From: Clostridiales bacterium
GTDB taxonomy: Bacteria; Bacteroidota; Bacteroidia; Bacteroidales; Muribaculaceae
Reading direction: 5' to 3'
DNA length: 48,394 nucleotides
Assembly (NCBI GenBank): GCA_023666645.1
Contig: JAMPBP010000009.1
Location: 1 to 48,394 of the forward strand
In this document: positions 16,717-26,477 of the stretch, one piece after another
How the letters are laid out: each line of letters begins with the position of its first letter
Numbering within the stretch: position 1 is the stretch's first letter
Position numbers and translations under genes: made by a program
Notes under the pieces: model-generated
What the model was told of the DNA's origin: nothing
The model's input: only the letters and a program-made list of their open reading frames with translations
Databases searched by the model: none

Positions 16717-19700
16717 TCAATGAGGGGTATTTCCGGGAGGCGTCTCTGAAGTTTCTGTTTTGATGCCGGCATCAGTATTATCGGAAACCGGAATGGTTGG
16801 TGTGAGTTTTCCTCCAAAGATACGGCTCAGATATTTTTCCTGGAACCGCTGCAGAAGGTCCCAGAAATTTGGTACAAACAAAGTGCCGACAATAGCATTG
16901 ACAGCCATACCAAATACAACAGCCGTCCCAAGTGATATGCGACTCTCGGCACCGGCACCCGAAGCAAACAACATGGGCATTACGCCAAAGACAAAAGCCA
17001 GAGCGGTCATCATGATAGGACGGAAACGCACTGAGCCGGCATCCAGAGCGGCCATTCTTATAGGCTGTCCCGATTTACGATAATCTATGGCATACTCTAC
17101 AATCAGAATGGCATTCTTAGCCGATAATCCAAGCAGTAGTATTATGCCTATCTGAGTATATATGCTGATACTCTGTGACATAATCAAGCACCCAATTACA
17201 GTTCCCAAGATTGCAGTAGGCATGGAGATTATCACGGCAATAGGGTCGGTCCAACTTTCATATTGAGCGGCGAGCACAAGCAAAGTTACAATGACGGCAA
17301 AGAGCAATACAATGGTTACCGTTGTTCCTGCCTGAGTTTCCTGATATGCCTCGCCGGTCCAGGCATAGGAGAATGTATTTCCAAGGGCATCATTGACTAT
17401 TTCACGCATCGCCTCTATGCCCTGGGAGGTACTTGTATCTTTTGATGGTGTAGCCGTCAACGAAGCTGTTTCATACATGTTGTATCTATTGACGGAAGCT
17501 TGTCCCATAGTAGGCTCTATCGAAGCAAACGAAGCGAAAGGCACCATGTTGCCATCGTTATTTCTCACGCTCAGGCGCATCACATCATCGACTTGAGAGC
17601 GTGATATGGAATTTGCACCGATATTTACTTGATAAACTCTGCCAAACTCTACAAAATCATTGACATAGCTTCCACCCATATAACTTGAAAGAGTTGAGAA
17701 TACATCACTGACTGTCAAGCCTTGCATTTTTACTTTATCACGGTCTATTTTAATGGTGTACTGCGGCACCTCACCTTCATATAGGGTCGTGACATTGGCT
17801 ATGCGCTTGTCATTATTGGCTCTCGTTATTATTTCATCGAGGGCTTGTTTCATCTCCTTTGGACCAAGATTATTAATATCCAGCAGCTGCATCTGCAATC
17901 CCGATGAAAGGCCAAGGCCGGGAATAGCAGGAGGATTGATTGAGAATACGGTGGCTTCCTGAATATCGGCCATTTGCCTGTTAAGACGTTCTACGACATC
18001 AGCTGCCGACTGTCCGTGACCACGTCGCTCATGCCATGGTTTCATCACTACAAAGAATGAACCATAGTTGCTGCCATTACCACCGGCAAGGAATGAAATT
18101 CCGCTGATTGACATGACATCAACAACCTCGGGTTGTTGCATGATACGTGTGGCGACCTCATTGACTATTTTTTCTGTGCGGTCAAGAGAGGCTCCTGTGG
18201 GCAGCTGAACCGAGGTCATGAAATATCCCATATCTTCCTCAGGGATATATGAAGTAGGCCATTTCATGAAGCCCCAGAAAGCAACGACACACAACAGGAA
18301 ATATATTCCCACAGCCACGATAGGGCGCTTGAGGAAATCGCCTACCATACGTGTATACAGATCGGTAGTCTTGGCCCAGCCCTTGTTGAACCAACGATAT
18401 AGGAAAAACTTGGGTGCCGTGCGGGGTTTCAGGAACAAGGCACACATTGCGGGAGTGAATGTGAGAGCATTGAAACCCGAGAAAGCGGTCGAAACAGCAA
18501 TCGTCAGAGCAAATTGTTTATATAGCTCACCAGTTATTCCACTTATGAAAGCAGTTGGGATAAACACAGCCAGCAAGACGAGGACTTCTCCAACAATGGG
18601 GCCTTGCAGTTCCACCATAGCTTTCTCAGCCGCTTGCCGCGGTGACATTTTCCCTTCATCTACAATGCGGGCACAATCCTCTACAACGACGATGGCATCA
18701 TCGACAACAATGGCAATGGCAAGGACAAGGCCAAACAATGTCAATGTATTGATAGTAAAGCCGAGCAATTTCATTACGGCAAATGTCGCTATCAATGAAA
18801 CAGGGATTGTAATCATAGGGATTATCACCGCTCTCCAGCTTTGGAGGAACAGCAGTATGATCAGCATGACAATGAGAGTTGTCTCAACAAATGTAACAAG
18901 AACCTCATCAATTGACTCTGTTACAAAATTGGTGGTATTCATCAAGACTCGATAGTTCACACCTTCGGGAAAATAAGGAGCGAGATCGGCGAGCTTAGCC
19001 TCAACACGATTGGCAACCTCCAAAGCATTGGCACCGGGAGTCTGGTATATGGCAAGCAGTCCTGCCTCATGTCCCGAAACTTTCGAAACCACACTATAGC
19101 TTTCGCTGCCGAGATCAATCTTAGCTATATCCCTAAGTCTCAAAATATTCTTTCTATCGTTACGTACTATGATATTACCGAATTCATCGGCAGTGATGAG
19201 ACGGCCATGGGAAACGAGCGTGAACTGGAATGCCTCATCACCCTGTACGGGTGGAGCACCGACACTGCCGGCCGATACTGCCATGTTCTGAGACTGGATG
19301 ACTGTCATGACATCTTGAGGGGTAATGCCACGTATGCGCATTATCTCTGGGTCAAGCCATATCCTCATGCTGTATTCGCCACCACCCATAGCGTCGACAC
19401 CACCTACGCCGTTCAGACGGGCGAGTTCATCGACGATGTTCAATTTAGCATAGTTTGTCAGATACAGGGCATCATAATCGTGCTCCTTGTCACCCTCAAT
19501 GGCAACAAAAAGAATAATATTGGTCGACTCGCTTGTGACCGAAACACCTTGTTGTTTGACCGAAGATGGCAATGTGGACTCGACAAGAGAAATACGATTC
19601 TGAACCTTTACCGTTGCCATATCCAGATCAGTACCATTTTCAAACGTGATTGTCAGCGAGTAGGAGCCGTCTGAGCCCGAATTAGAACTCATGTACATCA

Positions 19701-19926
19701 TTCCCTCCACACCATTCACTTGCTCTTCAATGGGAACGCCCACAGTCTCGGCTACAGTCTTGGCATCGGCTCCGGGATACATTGCTGATACGCGCACGGT
19801 CGGTGGCGTTATGTCTGGATATTGAGCCACCGGCAGAGACTTGACAGTGATCAAGCCTACCAATATCATGATGATAGCCAATACTGTGGCAAATATAGGT
19901 CTATCTATAAAGAAACGCGAAAACAT
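16717..19926 (-). CDS. RND multidrug efflux pump, AcrB/MexB type
   Basis: Proton-driven inner-membrane pump of 1069 residues (the family norm is about 1040), trimeric, exporting lipophilic compounds across both membranes with the adaptor and channel encoded upstream. It starts FSRFFIDRPIFATVLAIIM, as HAE-1 pumps do. Two blocks of transmembrane helices flank large periplasmic loops; the proton-relay aspartates are in helix 4, VVDDAIVVVEDCARIV (near residues 400-415). PVAQYPDITPPTVRVSA is the conserved porter-domain start. It is the third gene of the operon and has a 60-base gap to the adaptor. Resistance to drugs or bile acids is the usual phenotype, but substrate cannot be read here. Confidence 0.95.
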   Translation of the reverse strand: MFSRFFIDRPIFATVLAIIMILVGLITVKSLPVAQYPDITPPTVRVSAMYPGADAKTVAETVGVPIEEQVNGVEGMMYMSSNSGSDGSYSLTITFENGTDLDMATVKVQNRISLVESTLPSSVKQQGVSVTSESTNIILFVAIEGDKEHDYDALYLTNYAKLNIVDELARLNGVGGVDAMGGGEYSMRIWLDPEIMRIRGITPQDVMTVIQSQNMAVSAGSVGAPPVQGDEAFQFTLVSHGRLITADEFGNIIVRNDRKNILRLRDIAKIDLGSESYSVVSKVSGHEAGLLAIYQTPGANALEVANRVEAKLADLAPYFPEGVNYRVLMNTTNFVTESIDEVLVTFVETTLIVMLIILLFLQSWRAVIIPMITIPVSLIATFAVMKLLGFTINTLTLFGLVLAIAIVVDDAIVVVEDCARIVDEGKMSPRQAAEKAMVELQGPIVGEVLVLLAVFIPTAFISGITGELYKQFALTIAVSTAFSGFNALTFTPAMCALFLKPRTAPKFFLYRWFNKGWAKTTDLYTRMVGDFLKRPIVAVGIYFLLCVVAFWGFMKWPTSYIPEEDMGYFMTSVQLPTGASLDRTEKIVNEVATRIMQQPEVVDVMSISGISFLAGGNGSNYGSFFVVMKPWHERRGHGQSAADVVERLNRQMADIQEATVFSINPPAIPGLGLSSGLQMQLLDINNLGPKEMKQALDEIITRANNDKRIANVTTLYEGEVPQYTIKIDRDKVKMQGLTVSDVFSTLSSYMGGSYVNDFVEFGRVYQVNIGANSISRSQVDDVMRLSVRNNDGNMVPFASFASIEPTMGQASVNRYNMYETASLTATPSKDTSTSQGIEAMREIVNDALGNTFSYAWTGEAYQETQAGTTVTIVLLFAVIVTLLVLAAQYESWTDPIAVIISMPTAILGTVIGCLIMSQSISIYTQIGIILLLGLSAKNAILIVEYAIDYRKSGQPIRMAALDAGSVRFRPIMMTALAFVFGVMPMLFASGAGAESRISLGTAVVFGMAVNAIVGTLFVPNFWDLLQRFQEKYLSRIFGGKLTPTIPVSDNTDAGIKTETSETPPGNTPH

Positions 19927-19992
19927 AGTTTTATAATTATGCTACTGGTTGTTAAATTGTTGTTATTGAGACAGGTACCGAAACTGTGATGT

Positions 19993-21123
19993 TCAATTAA
20001 CCTGACGGGGATTGACCGTCATACCCGACCTCACCTTCAACAGTGCACGCGTCACATAACACTCATCGCCATTTACACCACTTGTCACTATTCTCATGGA
20101 ATCATTGACAAGTTCACCGGTTTCAATGTGACGATACTCCACCTTATTGGAATCATTGACTATATATAGATATTTGCCAAGTTGATCCGTACCTATTGAC
20201 GCGTCATTGACGAGCATTGCGTGAGGATTTGAGGCTACAGGAAGATGCACAAGGGCATACATTCCATCTTTAAGCAATCCACTTTCGTTGTCAATATCCA
20301 GGTTCAGATCGATAGTACCGGTATTGGTGACGATATTAGGGGCCAGGTACATGAGACTGCCTGTGAAATTCTCCGGCAGTGTGTCATTGAATGAAACGGC
20401 GACATTTGAATAATCGACTGTACCATTCTTCAAATTCCTGACAATCGAAAGATACTGCGAGTCATCGACTGAGAATTTGGCTTTTACCTTGCTGTCATCA
20501 TATATAGTTGTAAGGTGTACCGGGTTCCCGTCTCCGCTCAGATAGTCACCGGTAGTATAATTGGGTGCCGCTATATGTCCTGTGATGGGTGACACCACAG
20601 TGCAATATCCCAGAGTGGCCTTGGCCGATTGAACTGAAGCCTTGGCACTCTCAATGGATGCCTCACTTTCATTCATGGCACTTTCAGACTGGATAACGTC
20701 CATCTTGGATACAGCATCGCTTTCAAGCGCTTTTTTCATTGCCTGGTAATGCTTGGTGGCATACTCGTTGGTTGCTATTGCTGTCGATAACTGAGCCTGT
20801 GCTTCCTGAAGTTGGTCCCGATACTGTGTATCTTCGATCCTAAAGAGCACATCCCCTTGATTCACAATCTCTCCATCCTTAAAATTTTTCTGCAAAAGGA
20901 AGCCGTTGACCCGTGCTACAATCTTAACTGTCTTATTGGCTGAAATATATCCGGGGAAATTCTTATGAACCACAACAGAGTCAATTACAACACGAGCAAC
21001 ATCGACTGTCATTTCTTCAGAATTTCCTTGGCCCACACTTTCATTTCCTCGAGTGCAGCCGACAACTACCGATGGTAATAGCAACAAAGCTATAATAGCG
21101 TGAAGGTAATGTTTATTTTTCAT
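19993..21123 (-). CDS. RND efflux periplasmic adaptor, AcrA type
   Basis: Membrane-fusion protein linking pump and outer-membrane channel. 376 residues, a lipoprotein: signal peptide with lipobox VVGC, acylated cysteine at 23. The lipoyl/barrel-sandwich part is split around the hairpin (ARVNGFLLQKNFKDGEIVNQ, about 69-88, and SPITGHIAAPNYTTGDYL, about 177-194). A coiled-coil hairpin is at about 105-165 and beta-barrel and membrane-proximal domains follow. It starts 33 bases after the stop of the channel gene, in one operon. Confidence 0.93.
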   Translation of the reverse strand: MKNKHYLHAIIALLLLPSVVVGCTRGNESVGQGNSEEMTVDVARVVIDSVVVHKNFPGYISANKTVKIVARVNGFLLQKNFKDGEIVNQGDVLFRIEDTQYRDQLQEAQAQLSTAIATNEYATKHYQAMKKALESDAVSKMDVIQSESAMNESEASIESAKASVQSAKATLGYCTVVSPITGHIAAPNYTTGDYLSGDGNPVHLTTIYDDSKVKAKFSVDDSQYLSIVRNLKNGTVDYSNVAVSFNDTLPENFTGSLMYLAPNIVTNTGTIDLNLDIDNESGLLKDGMYALVHLPVASNPHAMLVNDASIGTDQLGKYLYIVNDSNKVEYRHIETGELVNDSMRIVTSGVNGDECYVTRALLKVRSGMTVNPRQVN

Positions 21124-21156
21124 GATGTGTGTTTATTATTGATTAAGACTATCTGT

Positions 21157-22578
21157 TTAAAAATTCACATTCCAGCCACCCCCAATGGCTTCAAAAAGAC
21201 TCACGATATCACTCAATGCCCGTCCTTTGGCTGTAATCAAGGAATTTTGATTTGCGAGTACATTCATCTGGGCATCAACCACGTTTGAAAATTGAGTAAG
21301 ACTGTTCTTATAAAGGTCGAGGGAAAGATCCAAAGCTCTATCAGACTGTTCTACAAGTTTTTCCATAGCAACAATATATTCAATTGATGACCGATAGGAG
21401 GACATTGCATTGTCGACATCCTGAACGGCAGTCATAACAATATTATTGTAGTTGTCAATCCCGGCCTGTAATTGTTCCCGGGCTATCGCAACATTATGCC
21501 GACGTTCAAGACCGTTGAAAAGTGTCCAGGAAAGAGTGGGGGATATGCTGTAGGTTAAAGCCCGGCGGTTAAACATATCTGAAAAATCGTGGGCGGCAGT
21601 TCCAACCGAACCGTTTAATGTGAGAGTTGGCAGAAAGTCCTTTTTTGCAATGCCCAAAGCACTGGCATATGATTCAAGTTCCATTCGAGCTTCCACGATA
21701 TCGGGTCGACGACCGAGCAAGTCGGCCGGAATTCCTGCCGGCACCAATACGTGATAGTCGGGCAATGGAGACTTTACGGTGAGTTTTTGATATATGGTTT
21801 CGGGATACACCCCAATAAGTATGGCCAAAGAATTTATGGCTGTGTTAATCGAATTCTCAAGAATAGGAATCGAGGCATTGGTGGAATAGTAAACCTCGCG
21901 TGCCTGAGTAACTTCAAGCATATCGCCCAGTCCGCAGTCAAGTCTTGACTCGGTTATCTTGACCACCTTAAGTTGTCGTTTTGTATGTTCAATAGCGACA
22001 TCATACTCGGCTTGCCACACACGGAGCTGGAAATAGGTGGTTGCGATATTGGAAACCAATGCCAGCATGGCACCTGCATATTCGGCACTTGAAGCTTTGT
22101 AGAGCGCCTTCTCTTGTCCTACACGCGATGTTATCTTGCCAAACAAGTCAACTTCCCAGCTCATATTCAGATCAAGATTCCAATAGGAACCTACAGTCGC
22201 CGAGGCGGCTTGATTCCCGGTCATGCCTGATGTACGAGAACGGTTCCAGGCGCCGTTCATACCGACAGTGGGATAGTAGGAAGATTTGGCAACTCCGATA
22301 TTGTGCCGTGCAATCTGAAGACGACGGGCAGCGATACTCAGATTATAATTGTTATCAAGCCCCTGTGCGATCAACGAATCGAGAATTGAGTCTTCAAAAA
22401 CATGCCACCAACAATCATCAGCAATATGACTGTCGGTCACCATCTCACTGTCATACAACCAGTTTTCGGGCAAAGGCTTGTCGAGTGTTTCCCCTCTGTC
22501 ATGAGCGTCCATGTAGCAACAATTGCCCCATAACAGTGTGACACTCCCAATAAATGAAAGGATAGTGTGTGTCTTCAT
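21157..22578 (-). CDS. Outer-membrane efflux channel, OprM/NodT type
   Basis: TolC-family channel of 473 residues that completes the tripartite pump. The N-terminus is a signal peptide; LLWGNCC contains possible lipobox cysteines. Two OEP repeats, each with a long helical hairpin: the first around GLDNNYNLSIAARRLQIARH and SYWNLDLNMSWEVDLFGKI, the second around LLGRRPDIVEARMELESYA and PTLSWTLFNG. The order channel-adaptor-pump is unusual; most such operons have the channel last. A palindromic operator-like site is just upstream. Confidence 0.92.
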   Translation of the reverse strand: MKTHTILSFIGSVTLLWGNCCYMDAHDRGETLDKPLPENWLYDSEMVTDSHIADDCWWHVFEDSILDSLIAQGLDNNYNLSIAARRLQIARHNIGVAKSSYYPTVGMNGAWNRSRTSGMTGNQAASATVGSYWNLDLNMSWEVDLFGKITSRVGQEKALYKASSAEYAGAMLALVSNIATTYFQLRVWQAEYDVAIEHTKRQLKVVKITESRLDCGLGDMLEVTQAREVYYSTNASIPILENSINTAINSLAILIGVYPETIYQKLTVKSPLPDYHVLVPAGIPADLLGRRPDIVEARMELESYASALGIAKKDFLPTLTLNGSVGTAAHDFSDMFNRRALTYSISPTLSWTLFNGLERRHNVAIAREQLQAGIDNYNNIVMTAVQDVDNAMSSYRSSIEYIVAMEKLVEQSDRALDLSLDLYKNSLTQFSNVVDAQMNVLANQNSLITAKGRALSDIVSLFEAIGGGWNVNF

Positions 22579-22582
22579 AAAT

Positions 22583-22620
22583 TGTGTCTATAAATCAAAT
22601 TATGATTTATAAACACACAA
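22583..22620. promoter_or_regulatory. Operator-like palindrome ahead of the efflux operon
   Basis: TATAAATCA (22589-22597), five bases, TGATTTATA (22603-22611) is a perfect inverted repeat. It extends outwards with TTGTGT on the left and ACACAA on the right. The centre is about 22 bases upstream of the first efflux gene, as expected for a repressor site. The binding protein is unknown; the TetR gene at 24648-25235 is one candidate. Confidence 0.5.
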
Positions 22621-22648
22621 AAGATATTTTAAGTTTTTTATCACATGG

Positions 22649-23179
22649 CTAAATTTCCAACAATCCAATCGGTATGGAAAGGGTGAGTAGCCGTTTGTCT
22701 GAATCGATTGATACTATATATTCATCGGCGACTGGTACAAGATATTCCCGCGATGAATCTGAATCACGAATTACAAACAGGACATTATCGGTAGAATCGT
22801 CAACATTCACAATCTTACCATTAAGATTGCCGTCAGTAGTTTCAACATTATACCCGATTAGATCCTCAGCATAAAAGCCATCACAATCCTCACTATCGAC
22901 CGGTGGAATGTCCTCAGCGAGAGCATACACAATCTTGTTGACAAGCATACTCACGGCCCGATCGCTATCCATGCCATCAATTGTAACGAGGAATGATTCA
23001 GCGCCACGTGGTCTTATAGCATGGAAAAAGAACGGAACATATATTCCATCTATATCCAGCACTATACATTGCAGATCGACCGGGTCGACATCGGTGTCAA
23101 TAATAAGATTGATCTCACCATTGACACCATGAGGTTTCCCGAAACGTCCTATAGGAATTATCTCACTGGCTGAAATCAT
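22649..23179 (-). CDS. rimM: Ribosome maturation factor RimM
   Basis: Assists maturation of the 30S subunit head and binds ribosomal protein uS19. 176 residues. The N-terminal RimM domain shows IPIGRFGKPHGVNGEINLI (8-26), and the C-terminal PRC-barrel has FYAEDLIGYNVETTDG and DNVLFVIRDSD, then YLVPVADEYIVSID. The start overlaps the stop of the preceding DUF4290 gene by 4 bases, so translation is coupled. The E. coli partners trmD and rpsP are not adjacent here. Confidence 0.93.
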   Translation of the reverse strand: MISASEIIPIGRFGKPHGVNGEINLIIDTDVDPVDLQCIVLDIDGIYVPFFFHAIRPRGAESFLVTIDGMDSDRAVSMLVNKIVYALAEDIPPVDSEDCDGFYAEDLIGYNVETTDGNLNGKIVNVDDSTDNVLFVIRDSDSSREYLVPVADEYIVSIDSDKRLLTLSIPIGLLEI

Positions 23180-23760
23180 TTCTTTTTCTTCTTTTTCCCG
23201 GCGGTAGGTGCCTCCATATAGTTGTGCAGTCTCAGAGACTGAGAATCAATATTAATACGACCGTCAGACATCTCGTACATATCTCTGAATACCTTCTCAT
23301 CATCAACGCCATCTTTGTTGACCGTGAGCAATAGCTTTTTCATGTGCTCGGCCAGATAAGTGATAAGGGCTTGACGTTCATCACCATCGGGCATTTCGGC
23401 AGCCTTGGCAATCATAGCAGGCAACACGCGTCCATAATGGCGATACTTAAGATTCTGATACATCCGCTCTACCGGCTCAGGCTTTGTGTCGAGACTCTCG
23501 GCTGTAATAATCTCACATGGAAAGTCAACATCGAGATTGAAATCAGACATAATGACAAGATGGTCCCACAGCTTACGGTCATTGTTTTCAGGGTCGCGAA
23601 GTTCAGGGAACAGGTTACCCATGGATTTGATTATCGAGCGGGCACAGTGTGAACGTTCGTCACGGTCCTCTATTGTGAGACAATGGTCAACCATACGCTG
23701 GATGTTACGACCATATTCAGGCAGTACGAGTTTTTTAAGTTGTGTGTTATATGTCAGCAT
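23176..23760 (-). CDS. DUF4290 domain protein
   Basis: 194-residue mostly helical cytoplasmic protein of a Bacteroidota-specific family of unknown function. Features seen: YNTQLKKLVLPEYGRNIQRM (4-23), FPELRDPENNDRKLWDHL (50-67), a central RMYQNLKYRHYGR, and a terminal run of six lysines after PTAG. The lysine tail suggests contact with nucleic acid or ribosomes. Tight overlap with rimM supports a link to translation or ribosome assembly, but this is inference from position only. Confidence 0.85.
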   Translation of the reverse strand: MLTYNTQLKKLVLPEYGRNIQRMVDHCLTIEDRDERSHCARSIIKSMGNLFPELRDPENNDRKLWDHLVIMSDFNLDVDFPCEIITAESLDTKPEPVERMYQNLKYRHYGRVLPAMIAKAAEMPDGDERQALITYLAEHMKKLLLTVNKDGVDDEKVFRDMYEMSDGRINIDSQSLRLHNYMEAPTAGKKKKKK

Positions 23761-23771
23761 ATCATTACAAT

Positions 23772-23810
23772 GGTGGTCCCGAAGTCATTATATATTACAA
23801 CGGGACCACC
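23772..23810 (-). terminator. Hairpin between fabG and DUF4290 gene
   Basis: GGTGGTCCCG (23772-23781) pairs with CGGGACCACC (23801-23810), a GC-rich 10-bp stem with a 19-base loop, just upstream of the DUF4290 start. No T run follows in the minus direction; it may be a leader hairpin, a weak terminator of the fabG transcript or an mRNA processing site. Confidence 0.45.
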
Positions 23811-23889
23811 GTTATCTTAATGAGCTCTTTTAAACTTATTTATTATTTTTAACCGGGAACTCGTTAAATGAGTTCAATTCATGGTGTGA

Positions 23890-24636
23890 TTACATGTTCA
23901 TACCGCCATCAACCTGTATAACCTGACCGGTTACATAGCTCGACATGTCGCTGGCAAGGAATGTAGCAACATTGGCAATATCCTCAACTTTTCCGCCACG
24001 ACGCAGAGGAATTTTCTTACACCACTCAGCGCGTACGTCATCAGGAAGCGCTGCTGTCATAGCAGTCTCGATAAAACCGGGGGCTATGGCATTGGCACGT
24101 ATACCGCGTGAACCAACTTCCTGGGCGATACTCTTTGCAAGGGCTATGAGACCGGCCTTAGAGGCTGCATAGTTACACTGTCCGGCATTGCCGTGTACAC
24201 CTACAACCGACGCCATGTTGATGATTGAGCCAGAACGCTGACGTAACATAATTGGCAGCACAGCATTGATAAAGTTAAAGGCGCTCTTGAGATTGACTGC
24301 AATGACAGCGTCCCACTGAGCCTCAGTCATGCGCATCATCAAACCATCCTTTGTGATACCTGCATTGTTTACAAGAATATCTATCGAACCGAAATCCTTG
24401 TGAACCTCTGCAACTACTTCCTTGGTTTGGTTGAAATCGGCAGCGTTGGATGCATAACCTTTTACCTTAACACCCAGAGCAGCAATTTCCTCTTCGGTCT
24501 GCTTTCCTGTCTCATCAATAACGAGGTCAGTAAAAGCTATATTGGCACCCTCTTGTGCAAAACGCAAAGCGAGGGCTTTGCCTATACCACGGGCAGCACC
24601 TGTGATCAAAGCTGTTTTTCCTTCAAGTAATTTCAT
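23890..24636 (-). CDS. fabG: 3-oxoacyl-[ACP] reductase
   Basis: NADPH-dependent short-chain dehydrogenase that reduces 3-oxoacyl-ACP in fatty-acid elongation. 248 residues, the standard length. The nucleotide-binding TGAARGIG is at 12-19, NNAG at 90-93, and the catalytic set is S143, Y156 and K160 (YAASK). The terminal FLASDMSSYVTGQVIQVDGG is typical of FabG. It starts 11 bases after the TetR regulator stop, so the two form an operon. This suggests that the regulator controls fatty-acid synthesis, or that fabG is read from its promoter. Confidence 0.93.
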   Translation of the reverse strand: MKLLEGKTALITGAARGIGKALALRFAQEGANIAFTDLVIDETGKQTEEEIAALGVKVKGYASNAADFNQTKEVVAEVHKDFGSIDILVNNAGITKDGLMMRMTEAQWDAVIAVNLKSAFNFINAVLPIMLRQRSGSIINMASVVGVHGNAGQCNYAASKAGLIALAKSIAQEVGSRGIRANAIAPGFIETAMTAALPDDVRAEWCKKIPLRRGGKVEDIANVATFLASDMSSYVTGQVIQVDGGMNM

Positions 24637-24647
24637 TGGTCTAATTA

Positions 24648-25235
24648 TTATTTAGTTATTAATGAATCTATAATGAATTCTATTATATCCTCTTTATAGT
24701 TTTTTTTATCAATATCAAGCTGTTCAAAGTTGTTGTGGGCCACCGAAAGGTCGACACCTTGCAACAGCATTTGAAGCACAGGCATGAAGCGCTTTGTTTG
24801 CTTCATGTTAAAACTACCATCGGCAACTCCCTTATCGAGAATGGCATATAACATTTCCTTCTCTTTGCTTATAGCCTTACTCCTTACCTTATCGATACGT
24901 TTGAAATCGAGGTAAAACAAAGAATCGAGATTTACCCCACGAGGCCGTGGTGCAGGCTTGTCAAATAGATTGAGCCGATAGTACATGAATTGCCGTAATT
25001 TGGACTGAGCTGTTTTCTCCTGGTCGACAGCGTCCTTCAACTGCTTTACCATGTTGTCGCTGTCCTGTTCTATGGTAGCCTCGTATATTTCATGCTTACT
25101 TTTGAAGTATGTATATATGGTGCGCCTGCCTTTTTCAGAGGCCGAAGCTATATCACTCATTGTAGTGTTTTCGACACCTTTATAAGCAAATAGTTGACGT
25201 GCCACCTCAATCAATTTTTCGCGGGTTTTTACCAT
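24648..25235 (-). CDS. TetR/AcrR family transcriptional regulator
   Basis: 195 residues from the ATG at 25235; a longer reading from 25274 adds 13 residues that look unlike the family. The N-terminal helix-turn-helix is complete: REKLIEVARQLFAYKGVENT (about 4-23) and SEKGRRTIYTYFKSKHEIYEA (about 33-53). The C-terminal helical ligand/dimer domain is unspecific. It is directly upstream of fabG. The operator-like palindrome in front of the RND operon 2 kb away is one possible target; control of fatty-acid genes, as by FabR, is the other. Confidence 0.88.
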   Translation of the reverse strand: MVKTREKLIEVARQLFAYKGVENTTMSDIASASEKGRRTIYTYFKSKHEIYEATIEQDSDNMVKQLKDAVDQEKTAQSKLRQFMYYRLNLFDKPAPRPRGVNLDSLFYLDFKRIDKVRSKAISKEKEMLYAILDKGVADGSFNMKQTKRFMPVLQMLLQGVDLSVAHNNFEQLDIDKKNYKEDIIEFIIDSLITK

Positions 25236-25349
25236 ATTCTGTTTCAATTCATGAAATAATGCGCGAAGATACAAATTTTATATCACATATTGCCCTTGTG
25301 TCGCGACTTTTATCTATCTTCACATTAAAAATAACAGATTGATCAAATC

Positions 25350-26477
25350 ATGAAACGTATACTGACCTATTTTTCCATTTCTTTTTTATCTATTTTCCCG
25401 GCAATCGCTATAGCTCCGCAAGGAGCTTTGACCGGTTATGCAATAGTCGACCTTGCAACCGGAAAGACTATCGCCATGCACAATGGGGATATTAATTTTA
25501 TACCGGCAAGCACACTCAAATGTGTAACAACAGCAGCCGCTCTCTCGAAACTTGGCCCCGACTTTACCTTCACCACATCAGTGGCCCGCTGTGGTCACAT
25601 TAACAAAGACTCGCTGCTGGGAGATTTGATACTCACGCCTACTGGCGACCCATCGCTCGATGAATCATTTGCACAACATATAGCTTCATCAACAGGATTA
25701 AAATATATTTCAGGTTTCATCAAGTCCAATGATACTGCACTTTACCCGCATGTCGACAGTACATGCATGCTTGAGGATGTGGGAACGGAGTATGGAGTGG
25801 GGTGGTCACGCCTCAATTATTGCGGGAACCGATCTTTGGTAAACGATGAAATGATCCAGTTGCCAAACCAATTTATCATTGATGATCTTTCCATGGATAT
25901 TGAGAGTTGTGGATTGCCTATAGGCCATTATGAAACGTGTCTGGACTCCGACACGGTAAACATATACACCCATTCATCTGAGCCACTGGCCCAGCTTTGT
26001 AAACATGCAATGATGGAGAGTGACAATCTCTATGCTGAATCAATAGGCCGGGCAATGTCGTCAACGCTCGACATTGATGAAGCTATCGGTTCCATAAAAT
26101 CATTCCTCTGCTCCAAAGGTGTCGATTCGACACAGGTCAGAATCAAAGATTTATCGGGATTATCGCGCACTAATTCCCTCACACCTAACACGCTGGCATC
26201 TGTTCTTTGCTCGATGGCTACCAATTCGACCTTCGTGAAATGCTTTCCGGTAGTGGGACGAGAGGGCACTGTCAAACGACTGCTCACCCAAACCCGACTC
26301 CAGGGGCGATTGAGATTGAAAAGCGGATCAATGACGGGGGTATTATGCTATGCCGGTTATAAAACCGATACATCAGGATATCCTACCCACGTTGTTGTAA
26401 TTATGGTTAACAATACATTGTGTAAACATTCGGTGACAAAACAATATATCGAACAATGGTTATTAAAAAATTTTTAG
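25350..26477 (+). CDS. dacB: D-Ala-D-Ala carboxypeptidase/endopeptidase, PBP4 type
   Basis: Periplasmic serine peptidase of family S13 that trims or opens peptidoglycan crosslinks. 375 residues against about 470 in E. coli PBP4. A signal peptide is at 1-21. The three penicillin-binding motifs are present: SxxK as STLK (54-57), SDN (224-226) and KSG (324-326). It is therefore probably active. The shortfall lies between SxxK and SDN, where the extra domains are reduced. It is transcribed divergently from the TetR gene. Confidence 0.9.
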   Translation: MKRILTYFSISFLSIFPAIAIAPQGALTGYAIVDLATGKTIAMHNGDINFIPASTLKCVTTAAALSKLGPDFTFTTSVARCGHINKDSLLGDLILTPTGDPSLDESFAQHIASSTGLKYISGFIKSNDTALYPHVDSTCMLEDVGTEYGVGWSRLNYCGNRSLVNDEMIQLPNQFIIDDLSMDIESCGLPIGHYETCLDSDTVNIYTHSSEPLAQLCKHAMMESDNLYAESIGRAMSSTLDIDEAIGSIKSFLCSKGVDSTQVRIKDLSGLSRTNSLTPNTLASVLCSMATNSTFVKCFPVVGREGTVKRLLTQTRLQGRLRLKSGSMTGVLCYAGYKTDTSGYPTHVVVIMVNNTLCKHSVTKQYIEQWLLKNF

